Of a stretch of DNA of 64,000 nt, positions 36,587-45,726 are shown piece by piece (the first letter of the stretch is position 1; each line of letters starts with the position of its first letter). A model generated the notes under the pieces. That model had not been told where the DNA came from. It made no database searches and saw only the letters and a program-made list of their open reading frames with translations. Both the position numbers and the translations under genes were made by a program. The DNA lies in assembly GCF_018224885.1 (NCBI RefSeq), contig NZ_JAGTXB010000028.1, forward strand, positions 30,683-94,682, read 5' to 3'. The DNA is from Chitinophaga hostae. Its GTDB lineage: Bacteria > Bacteroidota > Bacteroidia > Chitinophagales > Chitinophagaceae.

Positions 36587-37342
36587 CTAGGCATTTTGTA
36601 ATTGAGTAGTTAACCAGTTCTCAAAGCTGACAGCTCCTAAATCGGCCAGTCCTGCGGGAACAAGCGCTGCATGCGTAACGGCTCCGCCAAAATATTCCGG
36701 CTTACCATTCGCGATTACTTTGCGCGGATCTTTCATATACTGCAGGTAACGGTCAGCCACCTGGTACATGTCAAAGCGATCTGGGCCTGCGATCTCAATT
36801 TTGTTGTTAAGCGGGGCGCCCAGTGCATATTTAACTACAAAGGCAGCCACATCATCGGAAGCAATAGGTTGAAACTTCACATCAGAAAGATGCACTTCGT
36901 TGCCCTGGGTAGCCTGGTTGGCAATGCCTCCTATAAATTCGAAGAATTGGGTGCTGCGGATAATCGTATATGGGATACCGGATTGCCTGATCAGGTCTTC
37001 CTGTGCCATTTTAGCGCGCATATAGCCGATGTTCTGCATAATGTCCACACCTACTATTGACAACGCCACATGATGTTTTACGCCGGCGCTGATTTCTGCC
37101 CCCAGCAAATTGCGGCCCGCGGTCTGGAAAAACTCCATCACGGCATTGTCTTCAAAAGAAGGAGAATTGGCAAGGTCAATAACGATGTCGGTGTCTTTCA
37201 TAGCTGCTGCCAAGCCTTCGCCTGTGATAGTATTAATACCGGTAGAGGGAGACCCCGCAATTACCTGGTGTCCTTTCTCACGAAGTTGTGCTACTACTTT
37301 TGTTCCGATGAGGCCGGAACCGCCGATAACTACGATTTTCAT
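36587..37342 (-). CDS. NmrA/atypical-SDR NAD(P)-binding protein
   Basis: A 251-residue Rossmann protein. The nucleotide motif is IGGSGLIGTKV near residues 6-16. LRATEIRP-type features are replaced by IPYTIIRSTQFFEF near residue 125, as in NmrA-like and atypical SDR proteins. No catalytic Tyr-x3-Lys pair is evident, so it may bind NAD(P) or act as a redox sensor rather than a classical dehydrogenase. The twin palindromes at 37445-37500 lie 103 bases upstream, between it and the regulator gene, and suggest sigma-54-type activation. Confidence 0.85.
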   Translation of the reverse strand: MKIVVIGGSGLIGTKVVAQLREKGHQVIAGSPSTGINTITGEGLAAAMKDTDIVIDLANSPSFEDNAVMEFFQTAGRNLLGAEISAGVKHHVALSIVGVDIMQNIGYMRAKMAQEDLIRQSGIPYTIIRSTQFFEFIGGIANQATQGNEVHLSDVKFQPIASDDVAAFVVKYALGAPLNNKIEIAGPDRFDMYQVADRYLQYMKDPRKVIANGKPEYFGGAVTHAALVPAGLADLGAVSFENWLTTQLQNA

Positions 37343-37444
37343 AACTCTTTTTTTAATTGTGAATGTTTGACCCTTAAAGCCAAACTGGATACCAATTACA
37401 TAAGTGATTGAAAATCAGATTTTATAGATAAAACAAACTATATC

Positions 37445-37500
37445 ATTTTTCACTGTATTTAGTGAAATCACGATCTGATTCACTGAATACAGTGAAAAAT
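37445..37500. promoter_or_regulatory. Twin palindromic operator (activator site)
   Basis: Two 18-bp palindromes of the form TTCACT-N6-AGTGAA, at 37449-37466 and 37479-37496, form a larger inverted repeat (21 of 22 bases match). They lie directly after the stop of the sigma-54 regulator gene and 103-158 bases before the start of the NmrA-like gene, a usual place for enhancer sites. A poor -24/-12-like sequence is at about 37380-37395 (minus), with GG in place of the invariant GC. Confidence 0.8.
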
Positions 37501-37510
37501 TAAAGTGTTG

Positions 37511-40183
37511 TCAGGAGAAGTAGTCGCTCTTATAAATACCTAGTTTTTTCATTTTAGAATGAAGGGTATTACCGGGAATTTTCAATACTTCCGCAGCGCT
37601 GCCTGCACCGGAAATTTTGCCTGCGCAACGTTTTAGTGTTTCAATAATGTAGCTGCGTTCCACTTCGTCTAAGGAACGGTTTAATAGCAGCGCCGGGTTT
37701 TGCTGATCTTCTGCTGCATTTTCCGGGATATAGATATCTTCAATTTTGCCATCTTCAGATAATAATATACTGCGTTCTACCAGGTGTTCCAGCTCCCGTA
37801 CATTGCCGGGCCAGGTATAGCTGCGCAGCTTATGCATCACCCTGGGGGATATGCTTCGGATTTTGCGCCCGGTACTCCTGGCATATTTCTGTATAAAGAA
37901 ATTCGTCAGCGGCTCAATATCTTCCAAACGTTGTCTTAACGGTGGTAAGTGAATGGGAAATACGTTGAGACGAAAATAGAGATCGGCCCTGAAGCGTCCC
38001 GCCTTTATTTCTTCCTCCAGGTTGCGGTTGGTGGCTGCTATCAGGCGAACGTCGAGCTTTATGGTTTGTTTGCCGCCTATGCGTTCCAGTTCACGTTCCT
38101 GGATAACGCGTAGCAGCTTAGCCTGTGCGTCGAGCGGGAGTTCTCCTATTTCATCCAGGAAAAGGGTGCTGTTGTTGGCGAGCTCAAATTTTCCAATACG
38201 ACGGTCAACAGCGCCGGTGAATGCTCCCCGTTCATGTCCGAATAATTCACTTTCGATCAGGCTGGCGGGCAACGCGGCGCAATTCACTTTTACCATCAAC
38301 TTCTCCTTTCGCGGGGAAGCATTGTGGATGGCTCTTGCAATCAATTCCTTACCGGTACCTGTTTCACCCGTTACTAAAACGCTGGTGTTGGAATCCGCTA
38401 CCAGCGATATCAGGCGATATACTTTTTGCATGGCCTCACCGCTGCCAATGATCTCTGAAAAGTTGTAGATAGTCTTGATCTGTTCTTTCAGGTAATCATT
38501 TTCTACTTCCAGTTTCTTTTTATAACCATCCAGTTGCTCGTTTGCCTGGATGTTGGCAATAGCGATAGATATTTGCGCACAGATGCCTTTTACCAATAAA
38601 GGGCTTAGCCGGTTGGCAAGCATCCAGATCGTACCAATATTTTTGTCGCCTACCCGTAACGGTAACGCATACATGTTTTTCAGTCCGGTTGTTTTCCATA
38701 GGGTGGCATATGCATTGCCATTCTTTAGCTCTTCTTCCACGTTGAACATAAGGCCTTCCTCACTGGCCAGCACCTGCGCCGTATAGGTTTCTTCAACGGT
38801 AATACGGATGGCAACCATATCGTCGAACGTGCCTTTCGTGTTGGGAAACAGGGAACGGTCATACATAAACGACGACAGGTGGATCCCATCATCATCTATT
38901 ACCCGGATCATGGCCAGCTGGGTGTGCATCGTTTTGTCGAGGACCGTGAAAATGGCTTTCTGCAGGTCCAGCCGCGTTCTTACCCGGGTAATGTCTTTGC
39001 TGAAATCCAGGAGAAAGGATTGTTCCTCCTGGGTTTTGGTAATTTGTTCGTTGGCCATAATATTGGCCATTGCGATGGATACCTGCGCGCAGATACCTTT
39101 TAATAACTTCACGTTGATGTCGTCAAGATCAAGTAGTAGGATACCCAGGTTCGTTTCGCCGTTCCGTAAACGGATGCCGGCAAAATTCTCCATTCCCATT
39201 TGTTTCCAGTATTGCAGATAGGCAGAGTCGGGGCTGCGTTGTATTTCCCTTTCCGTATTGAACAACATCGGGATAGCACTGTTTAATATACGGTTCTGGA
39301 TCCCGTCGTTGATCGGGAAAACCGAGTTTTCCAATGCCGTTAGTATCTTTTTATCGTGTGTTTTGGAAAGGTCGTGCACATAAGGACTCAGGGCTTTTTT
39401 ATCTTCATTGATCCGGCGAATAACGAAACCGCCGGATGGATTCAGCTTATGCAACGCGCCCTGAACGGCCCGGGCAAGCCCTTCCTTTGTTCGTACGGTG
39501 GCTATTTCGCTCGAGAAATCCAGTAAGAATGATTTTTCTTCTTCCTCCTTCAGCAACTCTTCATTCTTGATAATGTTGGAAACAGCACTTGATATTTGCG
39601 GTATAATGCCGTTGATAATACTTCTGAATTCCGTACTAAAGCCCCCGGGCTTGTCGGTATAAACATGGAGAAACCCCATTGCTTTTTCTTCCTTCATCAG
39701 CGTGGCCATGAGGATTTCTTTTACACCTTTTTCATAGTTCACCCGCAGGAAAGGAGGGCTTTGCGGCTCGTTCATGATATCTTCCAGTAAAAAAGAGATG
39801 GGCGCTGCCGCGTGCAGCACAGACTGAATAAACGGTTCATTCAGCGGGAACCTGGAATGCACCATTTCCTGGTACCGTTGGTGCGAGCGGATAGGAGAGC
39901 CATCATTGTCGAGTAGAAAAGGCGTATAGGTGGCATCTTTATAGTCGATGAGGGTCACAATGGTATGACTGATATAGAAAAGTCCCTTGATTCTTTTTTT
40001 GAAAAGAAGGATTAGGTCATTTTTATCGCGCACCTTGGTAAGATCACTACTTAGGGCCAGCAGAATTTCACGCTCTCTTTTATATTGTTCCACTGTTTGC
40101 AACAGCACATTGTCTGATGGCGCAGCTGCCTTTTTTCCGGATTTTGAGTCCCGGCTATTTTCTTTCATCCCTTCATTTTTCAT
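37511..40183 (-). CDS. Sigma-54-dependent regulator with three GAF-like domains
   Basis: An 890-residue enhancer-binding protein. GAF-like sensing domains are repeated at about residues 50-205, 215-375 and 395-545, with recurring IVTL/GFVI/LAMI strands and CAQISIAIANI ends. The AAA+ domain has Walker A GETGTGKE, the sigma-54-contact motif GAFTGA and Walker B STLFLDEIGELP. A Fis-type HTH closes the protein (AAEVLKIPGNTLHSKMKKLG). It is likely to activate the NmrA-like gene downstream through the palindromes. The signal is unknown. Confidence 0.93.
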   Translation of the reverse strand: MKNEGMKENSRDSKSGKKAAAPSDNVLLQTVEQYKREREILLALSSDLTKVRDKNDLILLFKKRIKGLFYISHTIVTLIDYKDATYTPFLLDNDGSPIRSHQRYQEMVHSRFPLNEPFIQSVLHAAAPISFLLEDIMNEPQSPPFLRVNYEKGVKEILMATLMKEEKAMGFLHVYTDKPGGFSTEFRSIINGIIPQISSAVSNIIKNEELLKEEEEKSFLLDFSSEIATVRTKEGLARAVQGALHKLNPSGGFVIRRINEDKKALSPYVHDLSKTHDKKILTALENSVFPINDGIQNRILNSAIPMLFNTEREIQRSPDSAYLQYWKQMGMENFAGIRLRNGETNLGILLLDLDDINVKLLKGICAQVSIAMANIMANEQITKTQEEQSFLLDFSKDITRVRTRLDLQKAIFTVLDKTMHTQLAMIRVIDDDGIHLSSFMYDRSLFPNTKGTFDDMVAIRITVEETYTAQVLASEEGLMFNVEEELKNGNAYATLWKTTGLKNMYALPLRVGDKNIGTIWMLANRLSPLLVKGICAQISIAIANIQANEQLDGYKKKLEVENDYLKEQIKTIYNFSEIIGSGEAMQKVYRLISLVADSNTSVLVTGETGTGKELIARAIHNASPRKEKLMVKVNCAALPASLIESELFGHERGAFTGAVDRRIGKFELANNSTLFLDEIGELPLDAQAKLLRVIQERELERIGGKQTIKLDVRLIAATNRNLEEEIKAGRFRADLYFRLNVFPIHLPPLRQRLEDIEPLTNFFIQKYARSTGRKIRSISPRVMHKLRSYTWPGNVRELEHLVERSILLSEDGKIEDIYIPENAAEDQQNPALLLNRSLDEVERSYIIETLKRCAGKISGAGSAAEVLKIPGNTLHSKMKKLGIYKSDYFS

Positions 40184-40324
40184 TATCGGCGCAGTTGTGT
40201 GAGGCGGTTGTAAGCAGATATGATTTCAGTACCTGTGAACCTGGTTTTTTTGTGACATTAGTTCACTTAAATGTACTCCTTTTTTATGAGTTTAAACAGC
40301 TAAATGGTGAATCCTTTTCCCCGA

Positions 40325-41737
40325 TCAGATCCGCTTTGCAAGCGTTCCAAGCTGTTTTAGTTTCGATTTTATTTCTTCAGACCAGGGCAGGCCATAGCAA
40401 AGTCTCATGCAGTTCCGAAACTGATTTTGGAGCGTAAACATGCGGCCGGGTGCGATGCTGATATGGTGTTTAATGGCCAGGTCATAAAGTTCCCGGGTGT
40501 CTGTATCCTTGCTAAACTCCACCCAGATGGCCAGTCCTCCCTGGGGTCTGCTGGTTTTTGTGTTCTTCGGAAAATAATCTGCGATTGCCTGCACATACTG
40601 CTGGTAGTTATGTTGTAACGTTCTGCGAAGCTGGCGTAAATGATTTTCGTACCTGCCCGACCTGAGAAAACCTGCAACGGCTTCCTGGATGATAGCGGCG
40701 GAGGATATGGAATGGATTAGTTTTAATTTCAGGAGTTTTTCCTTGTATTTGCCCGGTGCCACCCAGCCTACGCGATATCCGGGTGCGAGTGTTTTTGAAA
40801 CAGAACTGCACCATAATACATTCCCTTCCGTGTCAAAAGATTTGCAACATTTCGGACGTTGGTTACCGAAATACAAATCGCCGTATATATCGTCTTCGAT
40901 CAGCGGAATGCCATGTTGGGATAAAAGGGTCACGATTTCTTTTTTATGTTCGTCAGACATGCGGCTGCCCAGCGGCGTGTTGAAATTAGGTACCAGCAGG
41001 CAAAGGTTGATTTTGGGAACGGCTTTTCTCAGGGCTGCTATATCCAAACCTGTAGTGGGATGTGTGGGCAGTTCCAGCACTTTAAATCCGAGACTGATGG
41101 CCAGTTGCAGCAAACCGGGGAAGCAGGGGCTTTCCATGGCAATGGTATCGCCGGGCTTGCCCAGGGCCATCAGGCAAAGTGATACGGCATTGATGGCGCC
41201 GTTGGTGGTGATCAGATCGTCTTCATGCAGATGGCCTCCCCAGGCCAGGGAGCGCATGGCAACCACCTGTCGCAGGTTTACATTGCCTTGCAAAGGTTCA
41301 TAGGCGGTACCGCCTTCTTTGAGTTCCCGCGTGGCATGTACAATATCCTTTTTTAGTTTCGCCAGCGGCAGCAAGTCGCCCGATGGGGCACTGATGGAAA
41401 ACAATGTAAGGTGATCATCTCCCATGTTGGCATATACTTTACTGATCAGCTCATCCGGCTCATTGTTTTTAGCCATGGAGGATGGCTTGCTCACTGCCGG
41501 CAGCGGGAGTTGTAAGTAGGGAGTACTGCTCACAAAATAGCCCGACTGAGGCCTTGCATCGATCATCGACCGGCTCTCCAGCTCCAGGAATACCCTTTTG
41601 GCGGTGTTCATACCAATCGCATGTTCCTCGCATAATCTTCTTACGGAAGGTAGTTTGTCGCCCGGTTTTAAAACACCTGTCCGGATCTGGCTGGCTATTC
41701 CGTTTGCAATTTTATTATACAGAAAATCTTTGCCCAT
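40325..41737 (-). CDS. MocR family regulator (GntR HTH plus aminotransferase domain)
   Basis: A 470-residue protein with a GntR winged helix (residues 1-72, LKPGDKLPSVRRLCEEH) and a fold-type I aminotransferase domain. The PLP Lys lies in CSSVSKTLAPGYRVGW, and VPNFNTPLG and EDDIYGDLYF are typical of MocR proteins. It likely senses an amine or amino acid and controls the divergent EamA transporter gene. The start codon is at the expected transcription start of its promoter, so its mRNA may be leaderless. Confidence 0.93.
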   Translation of the reverse strand: MGKDFLYNKIANGIASQIRTGVLKPGDKLPSVRRLCEEHAIGMNTAKRVFLELESRSMIDARPQSGYFVSSTPYLQLPLPAVSKPSSMAKNNEPDELISKVYANMGDDHLTLFSISAPSGDLLPLAKLKKDIVHATRELKEGGTAYEPLQGNVNLRQVVAMRSLAWGGHLHEDDLITTNGAINAVSLCLMALGKPGDTIAMESPCFPGLLQLAISLGFKVLELPTHPTTGLDIAALRKAVPKINLCLLVPNFNTPLGSRMSDEHKKEIVTLLSQHGIPLIEDDIYGDLYFGNQRPKCCKSFDTEGNVLWCSSVSKTLAPGYRVGWVAPGKYKEKLLKLKLIHSISSAAIIQEAVAGFLRSGRYENHLRQLRRTLQHNYQQYVQAIADYFPKNTKTSRPQGGLAIWVEFSKDTDTRELYDLAIKHHISIAPGRMFTLQNQFRNCMRLCYGLPWSEEIKSKLKQLGTLAKRI

Positions 41738-41741
41738 GTCA

Positions 41742-41773
41742 CAAATGTAACTGTGTCCATTAAAATATACAAA
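41742..41773 (-). promoter_or_regulatory. MocR promoter
   Basis: On the minus strand: TTTG (41773-41770), 20 bases, TACATTTG (41749-41742), a perfect fit to the Bacteroidota pattern. Transcription should begin within a base or two of the ATG at 41737. Confidence 0.8.
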
Positions 41774-41791
41774 ACTGGGACTGTGTTTATT
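41750..41791. promoter_or_regulatory. Direct-repeat operator between mocR and eamA
   Basis: ACTGTGTCCATT at 41750-41761 and ACTGTGTTTATT at 41780-41791 (10 of 12 identical) are 30 bp apart, three helical turns. The first lies in the spacer of the MocR promoter. MocR proteins often bind such repeats, so autorepression and control of the transporter are likely. Confidence 0.75.
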
Positions 41792-41831
41792 GTAATACGG
41801 GGTATACCTTTACAAAAAAGTAATCAGTACA

Positions 41832-42731
41832 ATGGACAACAGCAGCACCTTGCCCGGCAGGTTCACAGCCAATAGCAACAGGGGATGGATAAATGGATTT
41901 ATCGGTGTGCTCATTTTCAGTGGCTCGATGCCGGCAACAAAGGCGGCGGTCCTGGATTTCAGCCCGTTTTTTTTAACGGTTGCCCGTGCCGGCATAGCGG
42001 GACTGCTGGCGTTATGCTGCCTGTTGATCTATAAAGAGAAGCGTCCCGGCAGGGAGCATCTTTCTTCCCTGGTGGTGGTAGCCATCGGTGTGGTGATTGG
42101 ATTCCCGTTACTGTCGGCTTTGGCGCTGCAGTATGTAACCTCCGCCCATTCCATCGTATTCCTGGGCATGCTGCCGCTTACCACCGCTATATTCGGGGTG
42201 ATACGTGGAGGGGAGCATCCGCGGCCGGTCTTCTGGATATGCGCTGTTTCAGGAAGCCTGTTGGTGATAGGATTTGCAGTTGCCGGCGGGCTTTCGGCCT
42301 CATCGCCGGTTGGTGATACACTGATGTTGCTGGCGGTTATTTTATGCGGACTGGGGTATGCAGAAGGAGCAAAGCTTTCGAAAACACTGGGAGGATGGCA
42401 GGTAATATGCTGGGCCCTGGTGCTGTCGCTCCCGCTGATGGCGCCACTTGTATGGTACCTGTTCCCATCGGAGCTCACCAAAATTGGTATGCCGGCCTGG
42501 ATGGGCCTGGCCTATGTTTCGGTATTCAGCATGCTGATCGGTTTTGTATTCTGGTACCGGGGATTAGCGCAGGGAGGCATCGCCGCTGTTGGACAGATAC
42601 AGCTGCTGCAACCATTTTTTGGATTAGCACTGGCTGCCACTTTATTGCACGAACAGGTGAGCATGGCGATGGTAGCGGTAACTGTGGGTGTTATTCTTTG
42701 TGTTGCGGGGTCAAAGAAGTTTGCCAGGTAA
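41832..42731 (+). CDS. EamA/DMT family transporter
   Basis: A 299-residue membrane protein with ten predicted helices in two EamA repeats (the first near residues 18-145, the second from about 155 to 295, where helix pairs recur and LGLALAATLLHEQVS-like text is seen). Drug/metabolite transporters of this kind export amino acids or related compounds. It is divergent from the MocR gene and probably its target. Confidence 0.9.
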   Translation: MDNSSTLPGRFTANSNRGWINGFIGVLIFSGSMPATKAAVLDFSPFFLTVARAGIAGLLALCCLLIYKEKRPGREHLSSLVVVAIGVVIGFPLLSALALQYVTSAHSIVFLGMLPLTTAIFGVIRGGEHPRPVFWICAVSGSLLVIGFAVAGGLSASSPVGDTLMLLAVILCGLGYAEGAKLSKTLGGWQVICWALVLSLPLMAPLVWYLFPSELTKIGMPAWMGLAYVSVFSMLIGFVFWYRGLAQGGIAAVGQIQLLQPFFGLALAATLLHEQVSMAMVAVTVGVILCVAGSKKFAR

Positions 42732-42736
42732 GAAAA

Positions 42737-42770
42737 TGTTACAGCTACAGTTCCAACTGTAGCTGTAACA
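42737..42770. terminator. Bidirectional hairpin between convergent genes
   Basis: Perfect 16-bp arms TGTTACAGCTACAGTT (42737-42752) and AACTGTAGCTGTAACA (42755-42770) with a 2-base centre, placed between the stops of the EamA and SDR genes. No T run, so termination is plausible but not certain. Confidence 0.6.
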
Positions 42771-42776
42771 GATGTA

Positions 42777-43373
42777 TCAATACACTTTTATCACCTGCCC
42801 GGTGCCTGCGCCCAGCACGCTTTTATGATAGGCATACACCACCTGTTTCATGGTTGCAGGAATATGTCCCGGGAAATACGGGAAGTATGCCGGCGACTCT
42901 TCCACCACGGTAGGACTTACCGCATTAATGCGTACTCCATTATCCAGTTCAATGGCAGCGGCACGTACAAAGGCTTCCACTGCACCGTTGGCCGCAGATG
43001 CGTTGGCGCCGCTCAGTACAGGGAATTCCGTTAATACGCCGGAAATCAATGTGAAAGAACCTTTGGGGTTGATATGATGTTGCCCGATCAGCACCAGGTT
43101 GATCTGTCCCATTAATTTGCTGTTGATACCAATACTGAATTCCTTATCCGTCATGGTTTTGAAAGGACCAAAATATGCATCGCCTGCAGTACTGATAAGC
43201 GCATCGAACGATCCTGTTTGCCGGAATAAATTTTCTATAGATGCCGGTGAGGTAATATCGGCCTGGATATCGCCACTTTTGGAGCCTACCCTTATTATCT
43301 CGTGTTCTTTTTCCAGCGAGCCGGCAACGTGCTTTCCGATGGTTCCTGATGCGCCTATGATAATAATTTTCAT
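42777..43373 (-). CDS. Short-chain dehydrogenase/reductase (short form)
   Basis: A 198-residue SDR-type protein. The cofactor motif is GASGTIGKHV at residues 7-16. ISTAGDAYFG takes the place of the NNAG motif, and a Ser at about 110 (TLISGVL) is retained. There is ASAANGAVEAFVRAAAIEL, in which the Tyr of YxxxK is replaced (Asn-Gly-Ala), so the classical catalytic Tyr may be missing. INAVSPTVVEESP is present. Such short SDRs are common; the substrate is unknown. Confidence 0.85.
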   Translation of the reverse strand: MKIIIIGASGTIGKHVAGSLEKEHEIIRVGSKSGDIQADITSPASIENLFRQTGSFDALISTAGDAYFGPFKTMTDKEFSIGINSKLMGQINLVLIGQHHINPKGSFTLISGVLTEFPVLSGANASAANGAVEAFVRAAAIELDNGVRINAVSPTVVEESPAYFPYFPGHIPATMKQVVYAYHKSVLGAGTGQVIKVY

Positions 43374-43435
43374 TTGTTTGAATTTTTATTTTTACAGAGA
43401 AATGTTAGTGTTGAATTTCGGGGAAATGGAAGTCA

Positions 43436-44074
43436 TCAGCGTTGTTTTCTTCCTACAAAACGGATAACAGCGCCTTTACCTGTATGATAGGCGCCCGCTG
43501 CCAAACCGGTTTCTTCTTCCTCCAGCATCAATACATCATAATTTTCAAAGTCTGCTATGATGTCATCTTTTGAAAATAACATGTCAATATCACCAGGGCC
43601 GCCCACTTTAGGGTCCTGCGCTTTGAAAGCAAGATGTTTTTTGCTGAAGGCTTCAAAAATAACGATGCCGCCGGGTTTGAGATAATGGCTTAATTTCCGG
43701 TGAATGGCTGCTTTTTTTTCTGCTCCAAAATGCGCATATATCAGCCCGATCGCATCGAATGACGCATCGTCAAATGCCAATTGTTCCAGGTCGCCAACAA
43801 TGTAATCGAGTGTAACATCATGCTCCCTGGCCAGTTGTAGGGCCTTTGTCCGGCCTTCTGTACTGAGGTCGGAGGAAGTTACTTTCCACCCAAGCTGCGC
43901 TGCAAATACGCCATTGCGCCCTTCACCATCGGCAGGCATTAATATGGAACCCGGTTCAAATTTTGGAAGCCATTCCTGGAAGAATGTGTTGGGAAGTTTT
44001 CCATACGCATATTCCTCATTTTTGTAGCGGTCGTCCCACATGTTTTTGTATTGCTCGTTCCACGATTGGTTCAT
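43436..44074 (-). CDS. Class I SAM-dependent methyltransferase (TehB/thiopurine-like)
   Basis: A 212-residue methyltransferase. W-D-RY-NEEYAYGK at the N-terminus is the typical opening (WDDRYKNEEYAYGKLPN). Motif I is ILMPADGEGRNGVFAA, the acidic loop is VTSSDLSTEGRTKA, and motif IV is FDAIGLIYAHF. It resembles TehB/tellurite-resistance-like and thiopurine-type methyltransferases of Bacteroidota. The target is unknown. Confidence 0.88.
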   Translation of the reverse strand: MNQSWNEQYKNMWDDRYKNEEYAYGKLPNTFFQEWLPKFEPGSILMPADGEGRNGVFAAQLGWKVTSSDLSTEGRTKALQLAREHDVTLDYIVGDLEQLAFDDASFDAIGLIYAHFGAEKKAAIHRKLSHYLKPGGIVIFEAFSKKHLAFKAQDPKVGGPGDIDMLFSKDDIIADFENYDVLMLEEEETGLAAGAYHTGKGAVIRFVGRKQR

Positions 44075-44220
44075 AACTGTTTTTTAAGGGTGAAGAATGT
44101 TTGGTTTTCCCTGTGGCCCGCCGGATGTGATATAAGCCGGCAAATGCTGAAGTAAACCCGTTGCAAAGGTAATACCGGTGGTCAATGCGGCAGTAGGATA
44201 AAAATGCAGTTAAATAGGAT

Positions 44221-45090
44221 TTATGAAAAGCGATGCCTGAATGTTTCCGGCGAATATCCCGTATGCTTTTTAAAGAACCTGATAAAATAAGAAACATCTT
44301 CATATCCGAGGCGGTCGGCTATCTGGTTTACCTGCTCAGATGTGGCCAGGAGATATCTTTTGGCCTCCAGTATCATATGCTCGTTAATCACCGCAGAACA
44401 GGTTTTACCTAACGTGGCTTTGGTAATGGCATTGAGCTGCCAGGCAGAAAGGTGCAGCATCTCCGCATATTCCGATACAGGCTTATGGCTGAAGGCATGG
44501 GCTGCCAAAAGCGCTGAAAAATTTTCCAGCTGTTCCTGCGTATATAGGTTGCCGTTACCGGAAGAGATGCCGCTTTGCAGTCGCCCTAATGCTATGAAAA
44601 AAATATCCATGCTGGCTTTGATCACCTCCTGGTATTTTTCCTGTTTACCGGTATATTCTTCGAAGATGCTGATCAATATAGTCAGCAGTTTTTGAAACGA
44701 ATGTGCGCCGGGCTGGTAGTGGTTAACACGGGCTGCTTTATGCAACAGTTGTTTGGATGTATTGCTTTGCGTAAAATAAAAGTCATCTCTGAATTGCATC
44801 ATAAACCCGGTAGTGCCCGATTTCAGTACCAGTTGATGTACCTGGCCCGGCCGCATAACGAAAACAACATGGTCGCTAACAGGGTAGGTGCTGAAGTCAA
44901 TATCATGATGACCAGCCCCGTTTTTTATAACAAGTATATAATAGAAATCATGCCGGTGAAGTTCCTGCACCATGTCCCTGGTGGCAAGTTCTTCACCGAT
45001 ATCCCGGATGCCGAAGCTTTCCGGCCATGCGGGTGCCGTTTGTGCAGTGTTAATTTGTCTTACCGGGATATGCTCCATCATACGGGCCAT
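44221..45090 (-). CDS. AraC family transcriptional regulator
   Basis: A 289-residue regulator. The N-terminal cupin-like ligand domain has HRHDFYYILVIKNGAGHHDID near residues 44-64 and the recurrent VMRPGQVHQL. The C-terminal AraC double HTH is complete (EYAEMLHLSAWQLNAITKAT; ADRLGYEDVSYFIRFFKKHTGY). It starts close to TACATTTG at 45107-45114 (minus), a probable -7 box. Targets are unknown; the lipoprotein gene is divergent. Confidence 0.9.
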   Translation of the reverse strand: MARMMEHIPVRQINTAQTAPAWPESFGIRDIGEELATRDMVQELHRHDFYYILVIKNGAGHHDIDFSTYPVSDHVVFVMRPGQVHQLVLKSGTTGFMMQFRDDFYFTQSNTSKQLLHKAARVNHYQPGAHSFQKLLTILISIFEEYTGKQEKYQEVIKASMDIFFIALGRLQSGISSGNGNLYTQEQLENFSALLAAHAFSHKPVSEYAEMLHLSAWQLNAITKATLGKTCSAVINEHMILEAKRYLLATSEQVNQIADRLGYEDVSYFIRFFKKHTGYSPETFRHRFS

Positions 45091-45207
45091 TAACGTGGCG
45101 ATGCATCAAATGTAAATACAATTTTCATATAGATATTCTTTATCTTTAGCACACAGCTACTGTGCAAATCATCCAATTGTTTAATGCCATATTTAAAGGA
45201 AACCGAC

Positions 45208-45726
45208 ATGAAGCAACCCATTCTTATCGCTGTTCTTCTCCTGACAGGCCTCGCGTCCTGCAAACCCAGGAAAGCCATTGAGTTTAAAAAAGTAATTGAG
45301 CAACAGGAACGTAATGCTATTAAAATTTTGATCAGTGAAGGGAGCCTGGAGGAAGAAAAACTGAATTGCCTGGTAAAGCTTGACTTTAAAGGTGCAGCCA
45401 TCGCGGTAGATAAACAGGAGAAGGCGTTCGATAGCATTTTGAAAGATATAACCACATTGCCGGCAGATGGAATCAAAGAGGGAGATGCGCTAAAGACCGC
45501 TGCCAGCAACTATTACAGCGCGCTTAAAGTGCTGCACCTGATCGACCGGAAAGAAATTGAACAACGGGTAGCCTCGTATGATAAGGATCCGGATATTGTA
45601 AGACTGGCACAGGACAGCCTGTTGCAGTTAACCCGTGAAAGCCTGGATTTGAATCGGAAAGCACAGGAGGAAGGAGCTGTGCTGCATGAGGCGATGAACC
45701 GGTTTGATATGGCTAATGGATTATGA
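45208..45726 (+). CDS. Small lipoprotein of unknown function
   Basis: 172 residues from the ATG at 45208, preceded by AAAGGA. The signal peptide ends in LTGLASC (lipobox). The mature part is a helix-rich chain with LKVLHLIDRKEIEQRVASYD and no known motif. Its stop overlaps that of the convergent PaiB gene by 6 bases. Function is unknown; such small helical lipoproteins are common in Chitinophagaceae. Confidence 0.75.
   Translation: MKQPILIAVLLLTGLASCKPRKAIEFKKVIEQQERNAIKILISEGSLEEEKLNCLVKLDFKGAAIAVDKQEKAFDSILKDITTLPADGIKEGDALKTAASNYYSALKVLHLIDRKEIEQRVASYDKDPDIVRLAQDSLLQLTRESLDLNRKAQEEGAVLHEAMNRFDMANGL

Noticed and set aside
37380..37395. Sigma-54 -24/-12 promoter for the NmrA-like gene
   Set aside because: TTGG-N10 is followed by GG instead of the invariant GC, so it was not listed as a promoter.
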